This document shows positions 32,622 through 44,570 of a stretch of 64,000 bases of DNA, piece by piece. Made by a program: the position numbers and the translations under genes. Positions within the stretch are counted from its first letter, which is position 1, and each line of letters begins with the position of its first letter. Under the pieces are notes generated by a model. That model did no database searches. It worked only from the letters and a program-made list of their open reading frames with translations, and was not told the DNA's origin. Source of the stretch: Massospora cicadina (taxonomy: Eukaryota; Entomophthoromycota; Entomophthoromycetes; Entomophthorales; Entomophthoraceae); assembly GCA_022478985.1 (NCBI GenBank), contig JAKSZP010005578.1, positions 40,621 through 104,620 of the forward strand, read 5' to 3'.

Positions 32622-35600
32622 TACCCATGAAGATTAGCGTTGGTTATCATCACGTCTCCTTTGAGGCCCTGGTGGACACTGGAGCCGCGGAAAATTTTAT
32701 GAGTGTTGAATTGGCGCAACAATTAAAGCTGGAAATGGTTGTGGGCTCCTCAGTGATGGTAGCCTCATCTGCTTATCAGCCCTCATATGTCATTCGCCAA
32801 ACAGTACCTTTTTCAATCCACCAGTTCAGCTTCTGCAATCGCTTTTTGGCTATGCCAGACTTGGTGTTTCCAGTGATCTTGGGTGTGGGGTGGTGGTGTT
32901 GAGAACATGTTAAGATTCATTTAGAGTCTAATATGTTGTCATTTACCAATGATCATTCAGGAGGGAAAATTCCCTTTGATTGACACCCTCAATAAGGTAC
33001 AAGGAACTAGCTCTATCACTACCCTAGTCACTTCTGCGGGCGTTCCAGCCAATTTCCCAAAAACTTAATGCACTATCAGAGAATCCTCAATATGGAAAAG
33101 GCGGATCATCTGCCTAAACACACCAGGTATAATTGTGGGTTTCAAACGACCATGGAGTTGGTGAACATCAACTGTCCATTGTATCCCCATACAGCGGAGG
33201 AAGAAGTTGCACTCAATACCTGGTTGGATGATATGTTGAAAAAAGGTTGGCTGTTCAAGGAGACTTCACCTGTCACCTCCCCATTGTCTTCGCCAAAAAA
33301 GTGGATGGTTCTCTCCATCACTGCGTGGATTATGACCATTTAATTAAAATTACAGTTACTGATCCCTACCCATTGCCTCTGGAGCAGACAATCAATCAGG
33401 CAATCGCCAAATCCCATGTGTTCTCTAAGCTGGATCTGGTGAACGCCTTCAACCAAATCTGGGTAATGGAAGGGCAGGAATGGTTAACAGCAATCTGGAT
33501 GAAGCGCGGCATTTTCCAAATTTCGTGTAATGCCTTTTGGCCTGAAGAATGCTCCCACTACATTTCAACGGATGATTGATAATGTACTGGGTGACCTCCG
33601 GTTCACCTGTGCTGTTGCATGCGTTAATGATATTCTGGTTCACTCCCTGACTCCTGAACAACATGAAATTGACTTGGAAGTGGTGGTGGTCGCTTTGCAT
33701 AAGGTAGAGTTGTTCCTCAAACCGTCCAAGTTTGAGTTTTATAAGGAGGAGGTTAATTTCCTTAGTAATTTGGTTCTTAAAGATGGTGTCGCAATCCCTC
33801 CCAATAAGTTGGATGCTATCTGGGAGTGGCCAACCCCGACTACCCAGAAACAACTATAGAGTTTCTTGGGAATCATCATTTTCTTAAAAAAGTTCTCTCC
33901 CACACTCTCTCAGCTCGCCAACCCACTCCACCCACTCAAGTGAAAAACATACCTTTTTGTTGGATGGACAAATGCTAGAAGGCGTTCAAATCAATTAAAA
34001 AAGGTGTTTGTATCCCCTCCCAATTTAAAACACGCTGATCCCACCAAGCTGTATATCATTGCATGCGACGCGTCATCAGTAGCTGTTGGAGCAGTGTTGC
34101 TCCAGGAGCATGATGGCTTGGAACACCCAGTCGCCTACTTTTCCCAAAAGTTTACCTCTATGGAGCAGTCTTGGGCTATTTATGACAAGGAGTTGGCAGC
34201 TGTTGCATGGGCCCTAACTCATTGGAGGTACCTGTTACAGGGTGCCCAACATGAATTAAAAGTTTGCATGGATCACCAGGCCTTGTTGTACTTTTGTAAA
34301 CCCCAAAATTTGGCACACTGACAAGCCTGAACCTATTGGGACCTGTGCAGCTTTAACTTCAAATATGAATTTGTAAAAGGTTCACTAAATGTATTTCTTG
34401 ATTTTCTCAGCCGCAGCCCCACCCATAGTTACATGGATCTGGAAGAAGTAGATCTCGTTACTGTGATTCCTACCACCCAAATCTTGTCAATTTTTCCCCC
34501 TGTCATTTCTTCCATTGCTCTGGCACCTGACGCTCCGTTAGTTGCTCAGGTCTTATCCAGTCAAATGGCCTGCCCTGAGGGCATGGAGTTGGTCAAGAAG
34601 TTATCCCACCAGAAGCCTAAACACTCCCTATACTCACTAAAGGAGGGTCTTATATATTTTAGATCTCGCGTTTGGGTTCCCCCTCCTTCTGAACTGAGGT
34701 TTTTTGCACACATCACGATCCCCCCACAGTTGGTGACCCAGGTTCTAAGAAATGCATCAATTTGATCAAAAGGACCTACAATTGGGCAGGTTTGACAAAA
34801 GAAGTCCCAGCCTGAATTGTCAATTGTGTTACTTGCGCCAGGGCCAAGTCAGATCATTCTGGAAAAAACGGCCTCCTGCACCCCTTATAACAGGTGGAGG
34901 GCTCATGGACATTGGTGTCCGTGGACTTTATTGTTGAGCTCCCCTGTTCAAATGGGTTCACAGCGGTGATAGTAGTGATGGATCACTTCATAAAATTTTC
35001 CCTCTTTATACCTTGCACTTCCATGATTACATCTGAAGAAACTACCCACCTTTTCATACGCCATGTGTTTTTGATGTTTGGTCTCCCCCAGGAGATCATC
35101 AGTGACCGTGGCTCTCAGTTCACCGCGCGGCTTTGGAGTGAACTCCTATCAATCCTGAAAATATCCCCCTGTCGCTCCACGGCATATCATCCTCAGTCTG
35201 ACGGCCAGACCAAGCGGGTCAATCAAGTTCTTGAGCAGTACTTGCGTTGCTATGCTGCAGCTGCGCAGGATACTTGGGCTGATGACCTCCCTAGCACCCA
35301 ATTCGCGTACAATAATGGAACCCACGCGTCCACAGGGTTTTCCTCCTACAAAGCAACGTTGGGTTATAATCCTTCATTTTTGGTCAGACTGTGCTTGCGG
35401 CCAGAGGTTCAAGCTGCTGCAGACCACGCTGCTCATATTAGATTGACTCAAGCCTTAGTGCGGGAACACCTCACCAAAGCTATAGATGACTACAAGCAGT
35501 TCACGGATTGAAAACGCCTTCCAGGTCACGAGCTTATGAAGGGTTCTTACATTATGCTCAACAACCAACATTTAAAAATCCAGGCCCCTTCCCACAAATT

Positions 35601-36068
35601 CGATAGTAAACGCTCAGGTCCCCATCTGGTGGAGGAGGTATTTGGTAATGGGGTGTCCCAGTTGAGGCTTCCCGCATATTGGAAGCAGCATCCCGTTTTC
35701 CATGTCTCCCAGCTGTCACCCTTCAAGGGTGCAATACCCACAGAACTGGAAATGCTCATTGTCAAAAATGAAGAGGAGGTTGAGGTAGAAGCTATCTGGC
35801 ATCCCAGAAATCCTGACATTATGTAAAATACCTTGTGGCTTGGAAAGGGTATCCAGCTTATAAAAACAGTTGGGTCAAGGTGCGCGATTGCGCGAATTGC
35901 ATGGACCTGGTCAATGTGTTCTACATCTCCCACCCCAAAGCCCCCCGCCCTCCCCAAAAAGTCGCGTCTCTTATGGCAATCAAGTTACCCAAAGCGCACA
36001 AGAATGTGGCTCTCATGCAGTTCCACGGTGGTTGGCTCCTTCCTTGGGAAAATGAAAGGGTAGTGTAA
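32528..36068 (+). pseudogene. E1 pol: protease, RT, RNase H, integrase, chromodomain
   Basis: Protease: VDTGAAENFMS with DTGA at 32675-32686, ending in ILGVGWW. RT (about 33070-33860): VFAKKVDGSLHHCVDY, VFSKLDLVNAFNQIWV, MPFGLKNAPTTFQRMI; the catalytic YVDD is CVND (33620-33631). RNase H (34004-34321): IIACDASSVAVGAVLLQEHD, AIYDKELAAVAWALTHWRYL. Integrase (about 34750-35510): a Cys pair in a zinc finger, VSVDFIVELP (first Asp), IISDRGSQF (second Asp), then GQTKRVNQ, where the catalytic Glu is Lys (35212-35214). The C-terminal chromodomain (about 35780-35935) reads EAIWHPRNPDI, a stop and frameshift, then YLVAWKGYPAYKNSWV and DLVNVF, which target integration to histone marks in chromoviruses. 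At least five stops or frameshifts make it inactive. Frames open at 32528 in this copy, with no gag before it. Confidence 0.9.
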
Positions 36069-37214
36069 GTCCTGGGGAACGTCCCCTGGCAGTTGATTGG
36101 GCCATTTTTCCATTTCCAAGTAAGAAGGTACTGAAGAGGATGGCTGTACCCCTCGTTACTCAGGGCGATCTCACTCACATGGTAGACGAGCGCTGGGTAA
36201 CAGCTCTCCCACTTTGGATACCACTCCCAATACCCACACTCTCCTTGGCAGAATTTCTACAAGGAATCAGTGAAATCTGCACTGAGATCGCTAAAATGAA
36301 ATCAATTGTAACCAATTTGAGTGGCAATCAGCCTGATGCTTGGATTTTAAATGGTCAAAAAGGTATGAAGACTGAGCTATCAGCCAAAATGCCCAACGGT
36401 TGTGATTCAGTTAATATGTCAACCAAAAAATCTCCCTCTCCCAAATCCAATTGGGCATCACCCCCAATAGGCAGGTAATAGCACCGGACACCATCAATGA
36501 GGTTTCAAAGCTTCCTGTTAACAAATTGGGTGTTGCGCCTGATGCAATGCTACTGACCAAACAAATGGCCCAGCAACCAAGCATGGGCGGGTTGAGCCTG
36601 AACCTGTTCCCAACCAAATGGGCCCACCCCTATGTGGGGTGACCTTGGGGGATTCCCACCACTCGTTGGGCTAAATGCTGTCGCACCAACCATTGGAAAT
36701 GTAGTAGAGCCTTGTTTCAGACGTTTGAGGTCGAACTGGAAGTGACTCAGCCCATTGCCAAATTTTGCGATGTCAGTTCCCAAGGAACAAACCTGCCCAC
36801 TCCCACATAATTAACGGTCAGGCTGAATTTGCGGGACCTGATCCTGGCTTGGTTTCCCCAAATCAACTACTATTTAATCAGTCACATCGCACTGAGAAAA
36901 TTGTTGGTCAATTTTTCTTTCCTAAATTCCTATCAAAAATTCTTTCCCAATAATTAGTTTTTATATGTTAAAAATTAAGCCACCTTATCCACTGACGTTC
37001 TTGTACCCCTCAGGGTTAACGGCCATGTGCATCTGGTACTTTGTTTTGTGCCTATATGAAATTCTGGCTCACCAGAAGATATTGATGAAATTCCTTTCTG
37101 GTTCCATATTTGTCATATCAGCAGCAGTTCCCCGGGCATTCTGGTTTGCTGTTTGCATGCTCTGGCATCCGGGCTGGCAGGCCAGTCCAATTCTTACTTG
37201 CTGTTCACCTGACA
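36064..37214 (+). repeat. 3' LTR of chromovirus E1
   Basis: TG...CA, 1151 bp, following an 18-base purine-rich tract and followed by the target duplication CAGTC. It carries the better-preserved version of the U3 frame (36065-36478). Confidence 0.93.
36065..36478 (+). CDS. U3 ORF conserved between E1 and E2 LTRs
   Basis: A 137-codon open frame starts at the second base of the LTR; the first ATG is 36140, giving 112 codons (MAVPLVTQGDLTHMVDERWV). It continues in another frame (36451-36642 and on to about 36810) through FPTKWAHPYVGW and a Cys/His cluster KCCRTNHWKC. The E2 LTR has the same frame in the same phase from its terminus (60236-60421): both share a W then F then KK pattern, a V/I-P-L block, DL-A/T-H-x-VD-x-RWV-x-A, and later FPT-K/Q-W. 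Because the family differs strongly at DNA level, shared protein pattern and phase suggest real coding. In the RNA this frame lies after pol, partly inside U3, as in retroviruses with LTR-overlapping genes. Function is unknown; a displaced gag is one possibility. Confidence 0.55.
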   Translation, partial: VSPGERPLAVDWAIFPFPSKKVLKRMAVPLVTQGDLTHMVDERWVTALPLWIPLPIPTLSLAEFLQGISEICTEIAKMKSIVTNLSGNQPDAWILNGQKGMKTELSAKMPNGCDSVNMSTKKSPSPKSNWASPPIGR

Positions 37215-37905
37215 CAGTCACCATCACCAAGCTTGTTATGTTGTGTGTTATACAGCGACATGAATGTATGCAGTTCATCTTAACAGACAATGAAACTAAT
37301 TTTACTTTGAATATCCTGCTCAATTTGAATGAACTGATGGCAATCTGCAGGGTCTTGACTACACCCTACCATCTAGAATCCAATGTAATGGTGGAACGGG
37401 TCAACAGAACATTGGTAAAATTTACTCCATAAGCTTGTGAAAGATTGACCCTCTGAATGGAGTACCCTCCTACCCACAGCTGTATTTGCATATATCAGCT
37501 AGCACTCGTCCACTGGCAAGAGTCTTTTCCAATTGCTCTATGGTAGACATCCAGCTTTACCTGCTCTGCTTTACTCATGAGTGGAAGATACTGGCGGTGT
37601 GGAACTGCAGCTTTATTTGACCAATCCAATGGAGATGCTGACCAAACTACAAAAAGAAGCATATTCTACCAGCTTGGCTAAGAATATTTGTGATCAGGTG
37701 GCTGACCAGAGCATACATAGCAGATTCCCACAGTTTGCTGTAGGAGATCATGTCTTGTTCCACGACCCATATGGATTTGGATGGAAGAACAAGCTTGCTA
37801 ACATTTGGACTGGGTCATTTGAAATAATTGAGAAGTCTGGTATTGATGCCTACACCATTAAGGAATCCACGGCTGGTCAGATTATCAACTGAGTTCACAC
37901 AAAGT
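37215..37905 (+). pseudogene. Element A integrase C-half, continued after E1
   Basis: This continues the integrase cut at 31198. The second Asp appears in ILTDNETNFTLN and the catalytic Glu is kept in SNVMVERVNRTLV. The C-terminal part (37581-37892) contains QLYLTNPMEMLTKLQKEAYS and VGDHVLFHDPYGFGWKNKLA, a typical gypsy GPY-like integrase tail, closing with GSFEIIEKSGIDAYTIKEST. Stops at about 37430 and 37890 interrupt it. Joined in order with 30880-31198 it matches element B integrase domain by domain, which proves the nesting. Confidence 0.85.
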
Positions 37906-37958
37906 TCCTCCAAGTATAGAAGCAATAGGAGCTTATTGTCCAGTCAAGGGGGGGGTAA

Positions 37959-38429
37959 TATCAAGAAATTGATATGGCTGGATGATAAGCTATATATTTC
38001 AGTGGATCTTAAATTAGAGTCAAGGCGAGCCTCAAGCTTGAGCAGAAATTATATTGTTGTGAAGCAAATTGATTGTAGTATCAATAGTTCAATGAATTGA
38101 GGGAATTCCACTAAAAACCTCGAGATAGATGAAAACTCCTAAAATGGAACAAATAGGAAATTACTAAGAAGGAGGATGGAATTGATCAAATATACTGAGG
38201 TAAGAGTTGAGTGGAAGATTGAGAGGGGGAGGTTTTTTGTAGTCTGCAGATAGGTTCTGCATTTTTATATTATAATTAAAGTGTTGATCAGGGCGACTGC
38301 ACCATATTATTATAAATCAGATTTTAATAAGGATTGGCAATCTGCATATTGTCCATTCCATTGCTCAGTGGTTAATACCCTGTGCAAAACAGCTTGGCAG
38401 ATATAAACTGTATCTCCAAAAAGTTTCCA
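37959..38429 (+). repeat. 3' LTR of element A
   Basis: It starts TATCAAG (the expected TG is mutated to TA), follows a purine run ending GGGGGGGGTAA, ends TTTCCA, and is 471 bp like its partner. Confidence 0.85.
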
Positions 38430-38578
38430 TATGGCATTTCTCTTTACTCAAATAAGTCCAACTTAGGGGTCAGAATGGTCTCATATCTCGCAATAAGGAA
38501 TGGGAGGCATAACTCTAAACTGGATGTGTAGCCTTTTCTGCCTGGTATATCAAACTGTAAGGAATATGTCAATTTTGG

Positions 38579-39134
38579 TGTCACGATTCAATATGAATGT
38601 ATGATAATTGCGGGACAGCTAGGGGGATTGGGAAGAATCCGCTGAACATAATATCAGTTACAATTATTTGAGTGCATCAAGATGAGGCAATATTGGGATA
38701 TAACAGGTTATTATTGGATTGCCTCTAAATAAGGTGATAAGGCAATGTCAACATTCAACAAATATGAAGTAAATCTCCTACAATTAGGGAGATATAGAAT
38801 TAGAGAATAACAAGCTGTAATTGAGGAGAATTGGCGGAATAGAATAGCCCAAGCTATGAGAGTGGTATTGTCCAAAGCTGCTGTATATAAGCGAGATGGG
38901 CGATTGAGAGAGGTTAGGTTGTTTTTAATAGAGAAGAGAGCGAAACAGCAAAATGTCACTGTATTTATTATAATAAATAGAAAGAGTCAATTGGGGCAAT
39001 TGCTCCTATTTTCAGTATATTTTCAAGTGTGTCCAACTGACTGACAATCCCCACATCGTCTGTCTGTTGCTCAGTGGGTTTGACCTGTACAAACAATATG
39101 GTGGATCTCAATGATACTGTCCAATTCTATAATA
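38579..39134 (+). repeat. 5' LTR of element B
   Basis: TGTCACGATTC at the start and TATAATA at the end, where the terminal CA has become TA; the 3' copy ends TATAACA. Confidence 0.92.
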
Positions 39135-39199
39135 GTGGTGCTCACTACAGAGGGCCCATTGATTAATCACGAAGCACTCCAAAACTCCAGTCACCAGCC

Positions 39200-40690
39200 A
39201 TGCCTTACACAGCCTGTGTTTCTGGGGAATCTTCATGGGACATTGCACAAGCCAGGTATGAGGTACTCAAACTTACCTTAGACGTGGTGCTCAAAAACCA
39301 AGATGAATTCCTTCAATAATGAAACTCTGTCATGCACCATCTTGATAGTACTTTTAGCAAAATGCAAATCTTGGGACATCAAAACAAAGAACTTGCCATC
39401 TGGTTGGATGATACTACTGAATGGCTGCAGTGTGCAGAGCGAAAATTGACCAATACTTCTTGGTCTTCTCACTGGGACAAGGATGACCATCAAGAAGAGT
39501 CATCATATGAGGAAGAATGTGACACTGGTCGGAGCTACTACACCCAGGATGGTAGTACCAGAAATGAATATAAGTCAGAACACCACTTCCATCAAGTAAT
39601 GGTGGTACCGCCCATGGCAGAAGGTCATGCTACCCCTGAAGTGGCGGACATCCCAACTTCCGCTGGTCCATACTCTAATCAGGAAACTGCTTTCAGATCT
39701 CGACCCATTCCTCAGTATGGGCCTAAAAACTGTGAATGGGATGAGGAGGCGAACATCAAAAAACTACCTCCATTTGATCAGAATGGGAATATCCATGGTT
39801 TCCTCAAAAAGTTTGAATTTGCAGCAGAAGGAGCCTCTGATAAACGAAAGGCCAAGCTTTTGATATTCGCCTTGGATGTCAGAAGTGCCAATCAAGTCAC
39901 CTGTTACCTCCCAAGTAGCTCTGTCACCTATAGGGATGTAAAAGATACTGTGCTTCAGCTGTTTGGGGGGTACCTCAAAGACGTTGCAGCGAAAAGCAGA
40001 ATTATTAAAAATTGGGTTTCGCTAAAATGAGACTCTCCTGGAGTTTGCTGATTGATTCACAATGGAAGCCCACATGCTAATTGGGGCAGGATACTTAGTG
40101 GAAGCTGACGTGTGCATCGCCATGACCTCCACGATTAAGCCATACTGAGAGATTCACAATGTCATTTCACTGCTTCTGGATGACGACGTACCTCTACTTA
40201 AGATTGTACAGTTTTTGCATTGCATATCCCCTAACTTTTCACCGCTGAATATGGAATGGAAGACTACTTCTGCTACTGCACCCTCTTATTCAGGAGAATA
40301 CTCTCATCCAACTCCAGCTCCGTTTAGCAATCCTTGGACTTACTATAACTCTGCACCTCGTCCTCAGCCAAATTATACTCAACAGTTTGGTCAGCATCAA
40401 TGGGCTGGTCACGAAAACTGTCAGCAACCCAGCTACTAACCAGGACCTAGTTACGCTGAACGTCAATAATCTCTTATTACCCTGGGCCTGGTTATGCTAA
40501 ATAACCCCAAACTTTCTGATCTGGACCCTCTTATGACAATCCAGGACGTGGCTCTTATGGGGTTAACTGCTATGAATGCAGCCTCCCTTGTCATTTGTAA
40601 AAATTCTGCCTTAACCATCATGTGAACTACGTACACCAAGATCAATACTACAGGGAAAAGATGAAGCGAAGTAGAGATGGGACCCTCTAC
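39200..40690 (+). pseudogene. Element B gag with coiled coil and CCHC knuckle
   Basis: ATG 39200 (MPYTACVSGESSWDIAQARY) is in frame with the long open part 39332-40030, separated by two stops. N-terminal residues form a likely coiled coil (FSKMQILGHQNKELAIWLDD; ECAERKL-like heptads), then a low-complexity acidic linker. The capsid-like block follows (HGFLKKFEFAAEGASDKRKA; NQVTCYLPSSSVTYRDVKDT), shared with A and C. After several frameshifts comes a Pro/Tyr-rich part (PFSNPWTYYNSAPRPQPNY) and a CCHC zinc knuckle at 40568-40609 (CX2CX4HX4C) that contains an in-frame TAA. The knuckle would package element RNA. Inactive. Confidence 0.8.
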
Positions 40691-41059
40691 CTCTACAAAT
40701 CCAACCCAGAACGTCCCTGAATCAATAGTAGTATACCGTGTGAAAGTCCCTCAGTATGATGACGGAATTTTATATCAGCAGCCAGTTGGGGAGTATATGT
40801 AGTGACATGAGCTCAAGCCAAGGCAGCGGCGGAAGAAGAGTCCACAGAACAACTGAAGCCCTATGCCTGTCAAATGCTTGTTTATGCTTCCTCAGACAAG
40901 CTTGGTTCTGCCACAGATGCACCAACTCTGAAAGGAGTAAACGTCGCTCTTCCAGTAGACGCCATTGTCAAAGAATACACCAAGTTGGTGAGGGGATAAT
41001 GAGTTTTCTTGAAAAAAGAGATCCCATAAATGTCCACCTATTAAACAGTCAATATTCTT

Positions 41060-44000
41060 TTTATTCTGAGTGTATGCACTGTGATATTTTTGTAGCGAAA
41101 AATAGAGTTGGTTTATAAAAGATACTGGTGCTCCAGTCAAAATAGTTTTCATTAAATTGGTGGCGAAGTTGACGTTAAAACCTGATGTAGACCATCGAAT
41201 GATGCATGGAACTGCTGGAGCAGAAAGCACCATCTCTGAGGGGGCTTACAGCGCGCTACCTCTGCGCTTTGGGTCCATTGTCATTGTAGCTCCAGCGATT
41301 GTGCTACCAAAAAAAACTATTTCCTGTTAATTGGAATCACTTTCCTGCACCGTTTTTGGGCTATCATTAATATGATGGAGGAAACCCTCGCCATTCTGGG
41401 CCAGCGGATCCCAATTTACTTCACCTCTAGCGGAGTACTGAAGGATCCGGTGCATATGAGCCATATCAACCTTGCTATAGTAATGGGGTGATTCCAGTTC
41501 GCTATCACCAACTAAAGCGCAAGACTCAGCCCTTCCCAAGCAGATATATGAATATCAAGTCATACCTCTTCGAGCTGCAGGGCCCATTTCTATTCCTTCT
41601 GGACATCAAGTCTTAGTGAACACCAAGTTAGAGGTGGAAGTGCCTATTGGGCTATATGGGAAGTCATTGGGATCTATCATCAAAAGCGGTTTGAGCCGCA
41701 TGTGGCTCAGGGATTATACTTCCAGGACATGGAGAGATTAAGGTTCTGTTAGCAAACCCTCATAGCGAACCAATACAAATCCGCTGACATTAAATAGTAG
41801 CATATTTACTTTTAATTGTAATAGAAGAGGTCCTCTAGGTTCAAGATTTTGGGTTGTTGGACAAATTTGGTCTACAAGCCAAGGCAATGGCTGGTGTACT
41901 AACGGTGGTACTGCAGAGTGATTTAATAGGACTATTGGAAAGGCAAAAAGACCAAGCAATAGCTTTATTTCAGAAATACAAAGGGATTTTTGCTGTCAAC
42001 AATCATGACTTAGGGTGTTCTCAGGGGGTGGTCCATTGAGTAGACATAGAGGATCATCTCTTATAAGGTCTTGGCTGATCCACCATTCAAGGGTAGCAGA
42101 AGACATTGTCATTAACAAAATTGAAAAGTTGCTAGAGCAAGGGATGCTCAAACCGTCCAAAAGTCCATGGGCTTCGCCCATTCTGATTGTAAGAAAGAAG
42201 GACGGCACCAACCATGTAGTAATAGACTACTGGAAGCTCAAAAGTATTACAAAAAAAAGAACTCATACCCCTTGCCAAGGATCAACGATGCTTTGGATTG
42301 GTTAGGGAGCCCATTATTTTTCAGCGATGGACTTGATATCAGATTACTGGCATATAAAGTCACCCGCGGTGAAACAGAAAAGGTGCGCTGAAATCACCCT
42401 CAAAGGCCTTTTTCAACCGACGCAGATGCCTCAAGGGCTGTGCAACTCCCTGGCTACGTTTCAGCGAGCCATGGACACTATTCTTGGTGACTTGAAACTG
42501 TCATGAATCCTTGTATATCTTGACAATATTAACGTTTTCTCTAAAACCTTTTCAGAGCATCTCAATCACCTAGAAGCAGTATTCCAACGGCTGGCTGAGG
42601 TGAACATTAAAATTAAGCCTCGAAAATGTAACTTCTTCAAAGATCAGCTGGTATACCTAGGGTTCGAGGTAGACTCTAAAGGGTTGAAACCACAGCCAGC
42701 AAAGGTGGAGGCCATCAGCAAAATGACTACAACTAATAGTAAACGTGGCATACAGATATTTTTGGGAATGGTCAGTTACTACTGGCGCTTTATCCCTAAT
42801 TTTAGCTGTATTGGGGGGCCACTATTTAGTTGTTAAAAAAGGACACTGTGTTCAAATGGACAGAATGTCATAAATACGCTTTTGATACACTTTGTATGGC
42901 GTTGACCAGTGCACCGGTGTTACGCTATCTGAACTTTGATCAAGAGTTTATTGTTCAGATGGATGCGTCCCTTTCCGCTGTTGGGGCAGTACTTTCTCAG
43001 AAAGATGATGAGGGAGAGGAACATCTTGTAGCGTACTGTAGTCAAAGTCTGAACTGCCATGAGCGTAATTATACTGGGACCAAGCGGGAGTGCTTAGCAG
43101 TGATATAAGTGTATAAGCAATTAAGAGTCTATTTGCATGGGGTAAAGTTTAAAGACATAACAGATCATGTGTCATTACGCTGGTTGCAGAACCTTAACAA
43201 ACCTTAAGGCTGTTTGGCTTGATGGGCTCTTAAGCTGCAGGCTTATGACTTCAAGATCTTTCATTGCCGGGAGTAAAGCATCAGAACGCTGACTGTTTAT
43301 CTCGATTGCCAACTGTTGATGTGATGGCAGACCTCAGCGATGTGATGTATGATAAGATGATCAGCGTAAAATTGATGATGAACCACATTAAGTGATTAAA
43401 GTATTAAATGAAGTGCGAATAAATACCTTTCAATGGAATGGGGAACTGTACAAGCGGATTGGTGATTCTATGGTGAATTTTCTGTGACCCTCAGCACGGT
43501 TGGGTATCATTATGAGCGCCCACAAGGCAGTTGGACATGGAGGGGTGCGCAAGACAATGGATTTGTTGCGCCCCCAGTACTATTGGGAAAGTATGAGCTT
43601 CAATGTGCTCGAAACTATTTCCTGTTGCCATCAGTGCCAAGTGGATAAGCCATTCCACTATAAGACTTCATAACGGGTAGTGAAACCACATTTTTCTTGG
43701 CACACGGTTTCCCTTGATGTTGTTGGTCCCTTACCAACAGGAGCCGACTGGTGTAAGTACATTCTTGTGGCTATCAACCACTTGACCTAGTGGGTTGAAG
43801 CGAGGGCAATATAAGACTTGGAGGCAGTTATAGTGGCCAAATTCGTGATGGGATGCATTATTTAGTGACATAGCTGCCCTCAGTTTATTCTCACTGATAA
43901 TGGAACCAACTTCACCTTGCACATCCCCCCAAACTGAATGAGCTTATGGGAATCCGCGGGGTTCTGATGACCCCATACCACCCTGAATCCAATGGAATGG

Positions 44001-44524
44001 TCAAACGGGTGAATGTGACTCTAATAAACATACTATGAAAATTAGTAGTGGATTGACCTTCTGATTGGAGCTCTATCCTTTCCGATGCCATGTTCGCCTA
44101 TAACATTAGTTACCATTCTGCCACGGGGAAGAGTCCCTTCCAATTACTATATGGCCAACACCCGGCTCTTCTGGCGTTACTTTATTCATGTGTGGAAAAC
44201 ACTGGCAGAATGGAACCCCACCACTATTTGACTAACTTTGCGAACATTCTGATCAAATTGCAAACTGAAGCATATTCCTTCAGCTTAGCCAAGAAGATCA
44301 GGAATCAGGCTGCCGATCAGGTATGCCATAATGGGTTGGCACAGTTCAAGGAAGGCGATATGGTTCTCTTCCATGACCAACATGGGTTTGGGCGGAAACA
44401 CAAGCTGGCTAGTATTTGGATTGGTCCATTCAAAGTTTTAGAGAAAACTGGGTTTGACGCGTATACCATCAAGGACCTTGCAAGTGGTCAAATCATTAAC
44501 CAAGTGCATGTGAAGTTCCTCTGA
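41060..44524 (+). pseudogene. Element B pol: protease, RT, RNase H, integrase
   Basis: Protease active site DTGA at 41121-41132 (frame FIKDTGAPVKIV). RT from about 42050 to 42830: IEKLLEQGMLKPSKSPWASP, RKKDGTNHVVIDYWKL, MPQGLCNSLATFQRAM, active site YLDN (42516-42527) where the second Asp is Asn, then KPRKCNFFKDQLVYLGFEVD. RNase H: FIVQMDASLSAVGAVLSQKD and YCSQSLNCHERNYTGTKREC (about 42940-43110). Integrase: HKAVGHGGVRKTM zinc region near 43520, SLDVVGPLPTG near 43720, [10 protein letters not shown] near 43900, and GMVKRVN, with Lys instead of the catalytic Glu at 44003-44005. The C-terminal part 44090-44524 is open and intact (FKEGDMVLFHDQHGFGRKHK, WIGPFKVLEKTGFDAYTIKD). No chromodomain was recognised. 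Many stops. Confidence 0.9.
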
Positions 44525-44570
44525 CCATACAAACAATAGGAGCCTTATTGTCCAGTCAAGGAGGGGGTAA

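Larger units (their letters stand above)
31204..37214 (+). mobile_element. Chromovirus E1, gag-less and self-priming Ty3/gypsy element
   Basis: A complete insertion in the integrase gene of element A. The perfect 5-bp target duplication CAGTC is at 31199-31203 and 37215-37219. LTRs of 1155 and 1151 bp (TG...CA) enclose only 3.7 kb. The PBS at 32360-32370 is complementary to a site in its own LTR, the Tf1/sushi-type primer. Protease begins about 300 bp after the LTR, leaving no room for a normal gag. RT, RNase H, integrase and a C-terminal chromodomain follow, then a purine tract (GGGAAAATGAAAGGGTAG) abutting the 3' LTR. The LTRs differ by several percent, many differences being C/T or A/G, so it is moderately old. 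Confidence 0.93.
24355..38429 (+). mobile_element. Ty3/gypsy element A (host of solo LTR and chromovirus E1)
   Basis: An old gypsy retrotransposon whose two LTRs (24355-24825 and 37959-38429) are each 471 bp but differ at roughly one base in five by eye. Internal order is PBS, long gag, protease, RT, RNase H, integrase and a polypurine tract (AGGGGGGGG before TAA). Two later insertions split it: a solo LTR at 28500-29242 and chromovirus E1 at 31204-37214. The 5-bp flanks (GAATT left, TATGG right) do not match, so the target duplication is eroded or the ends come from recombination. It is the same family as elements B and C by gag and PBS. Confidence 0.88.

Noticed and set aside
38930..39080. 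TTGCTCAGTGGGTTTGACC in the LTRs of B and C, resembling a polymerase III A box
   Set aside because: There is no B box at the proper distance, and the sequence is simply a conserved LTR block shared by family members.
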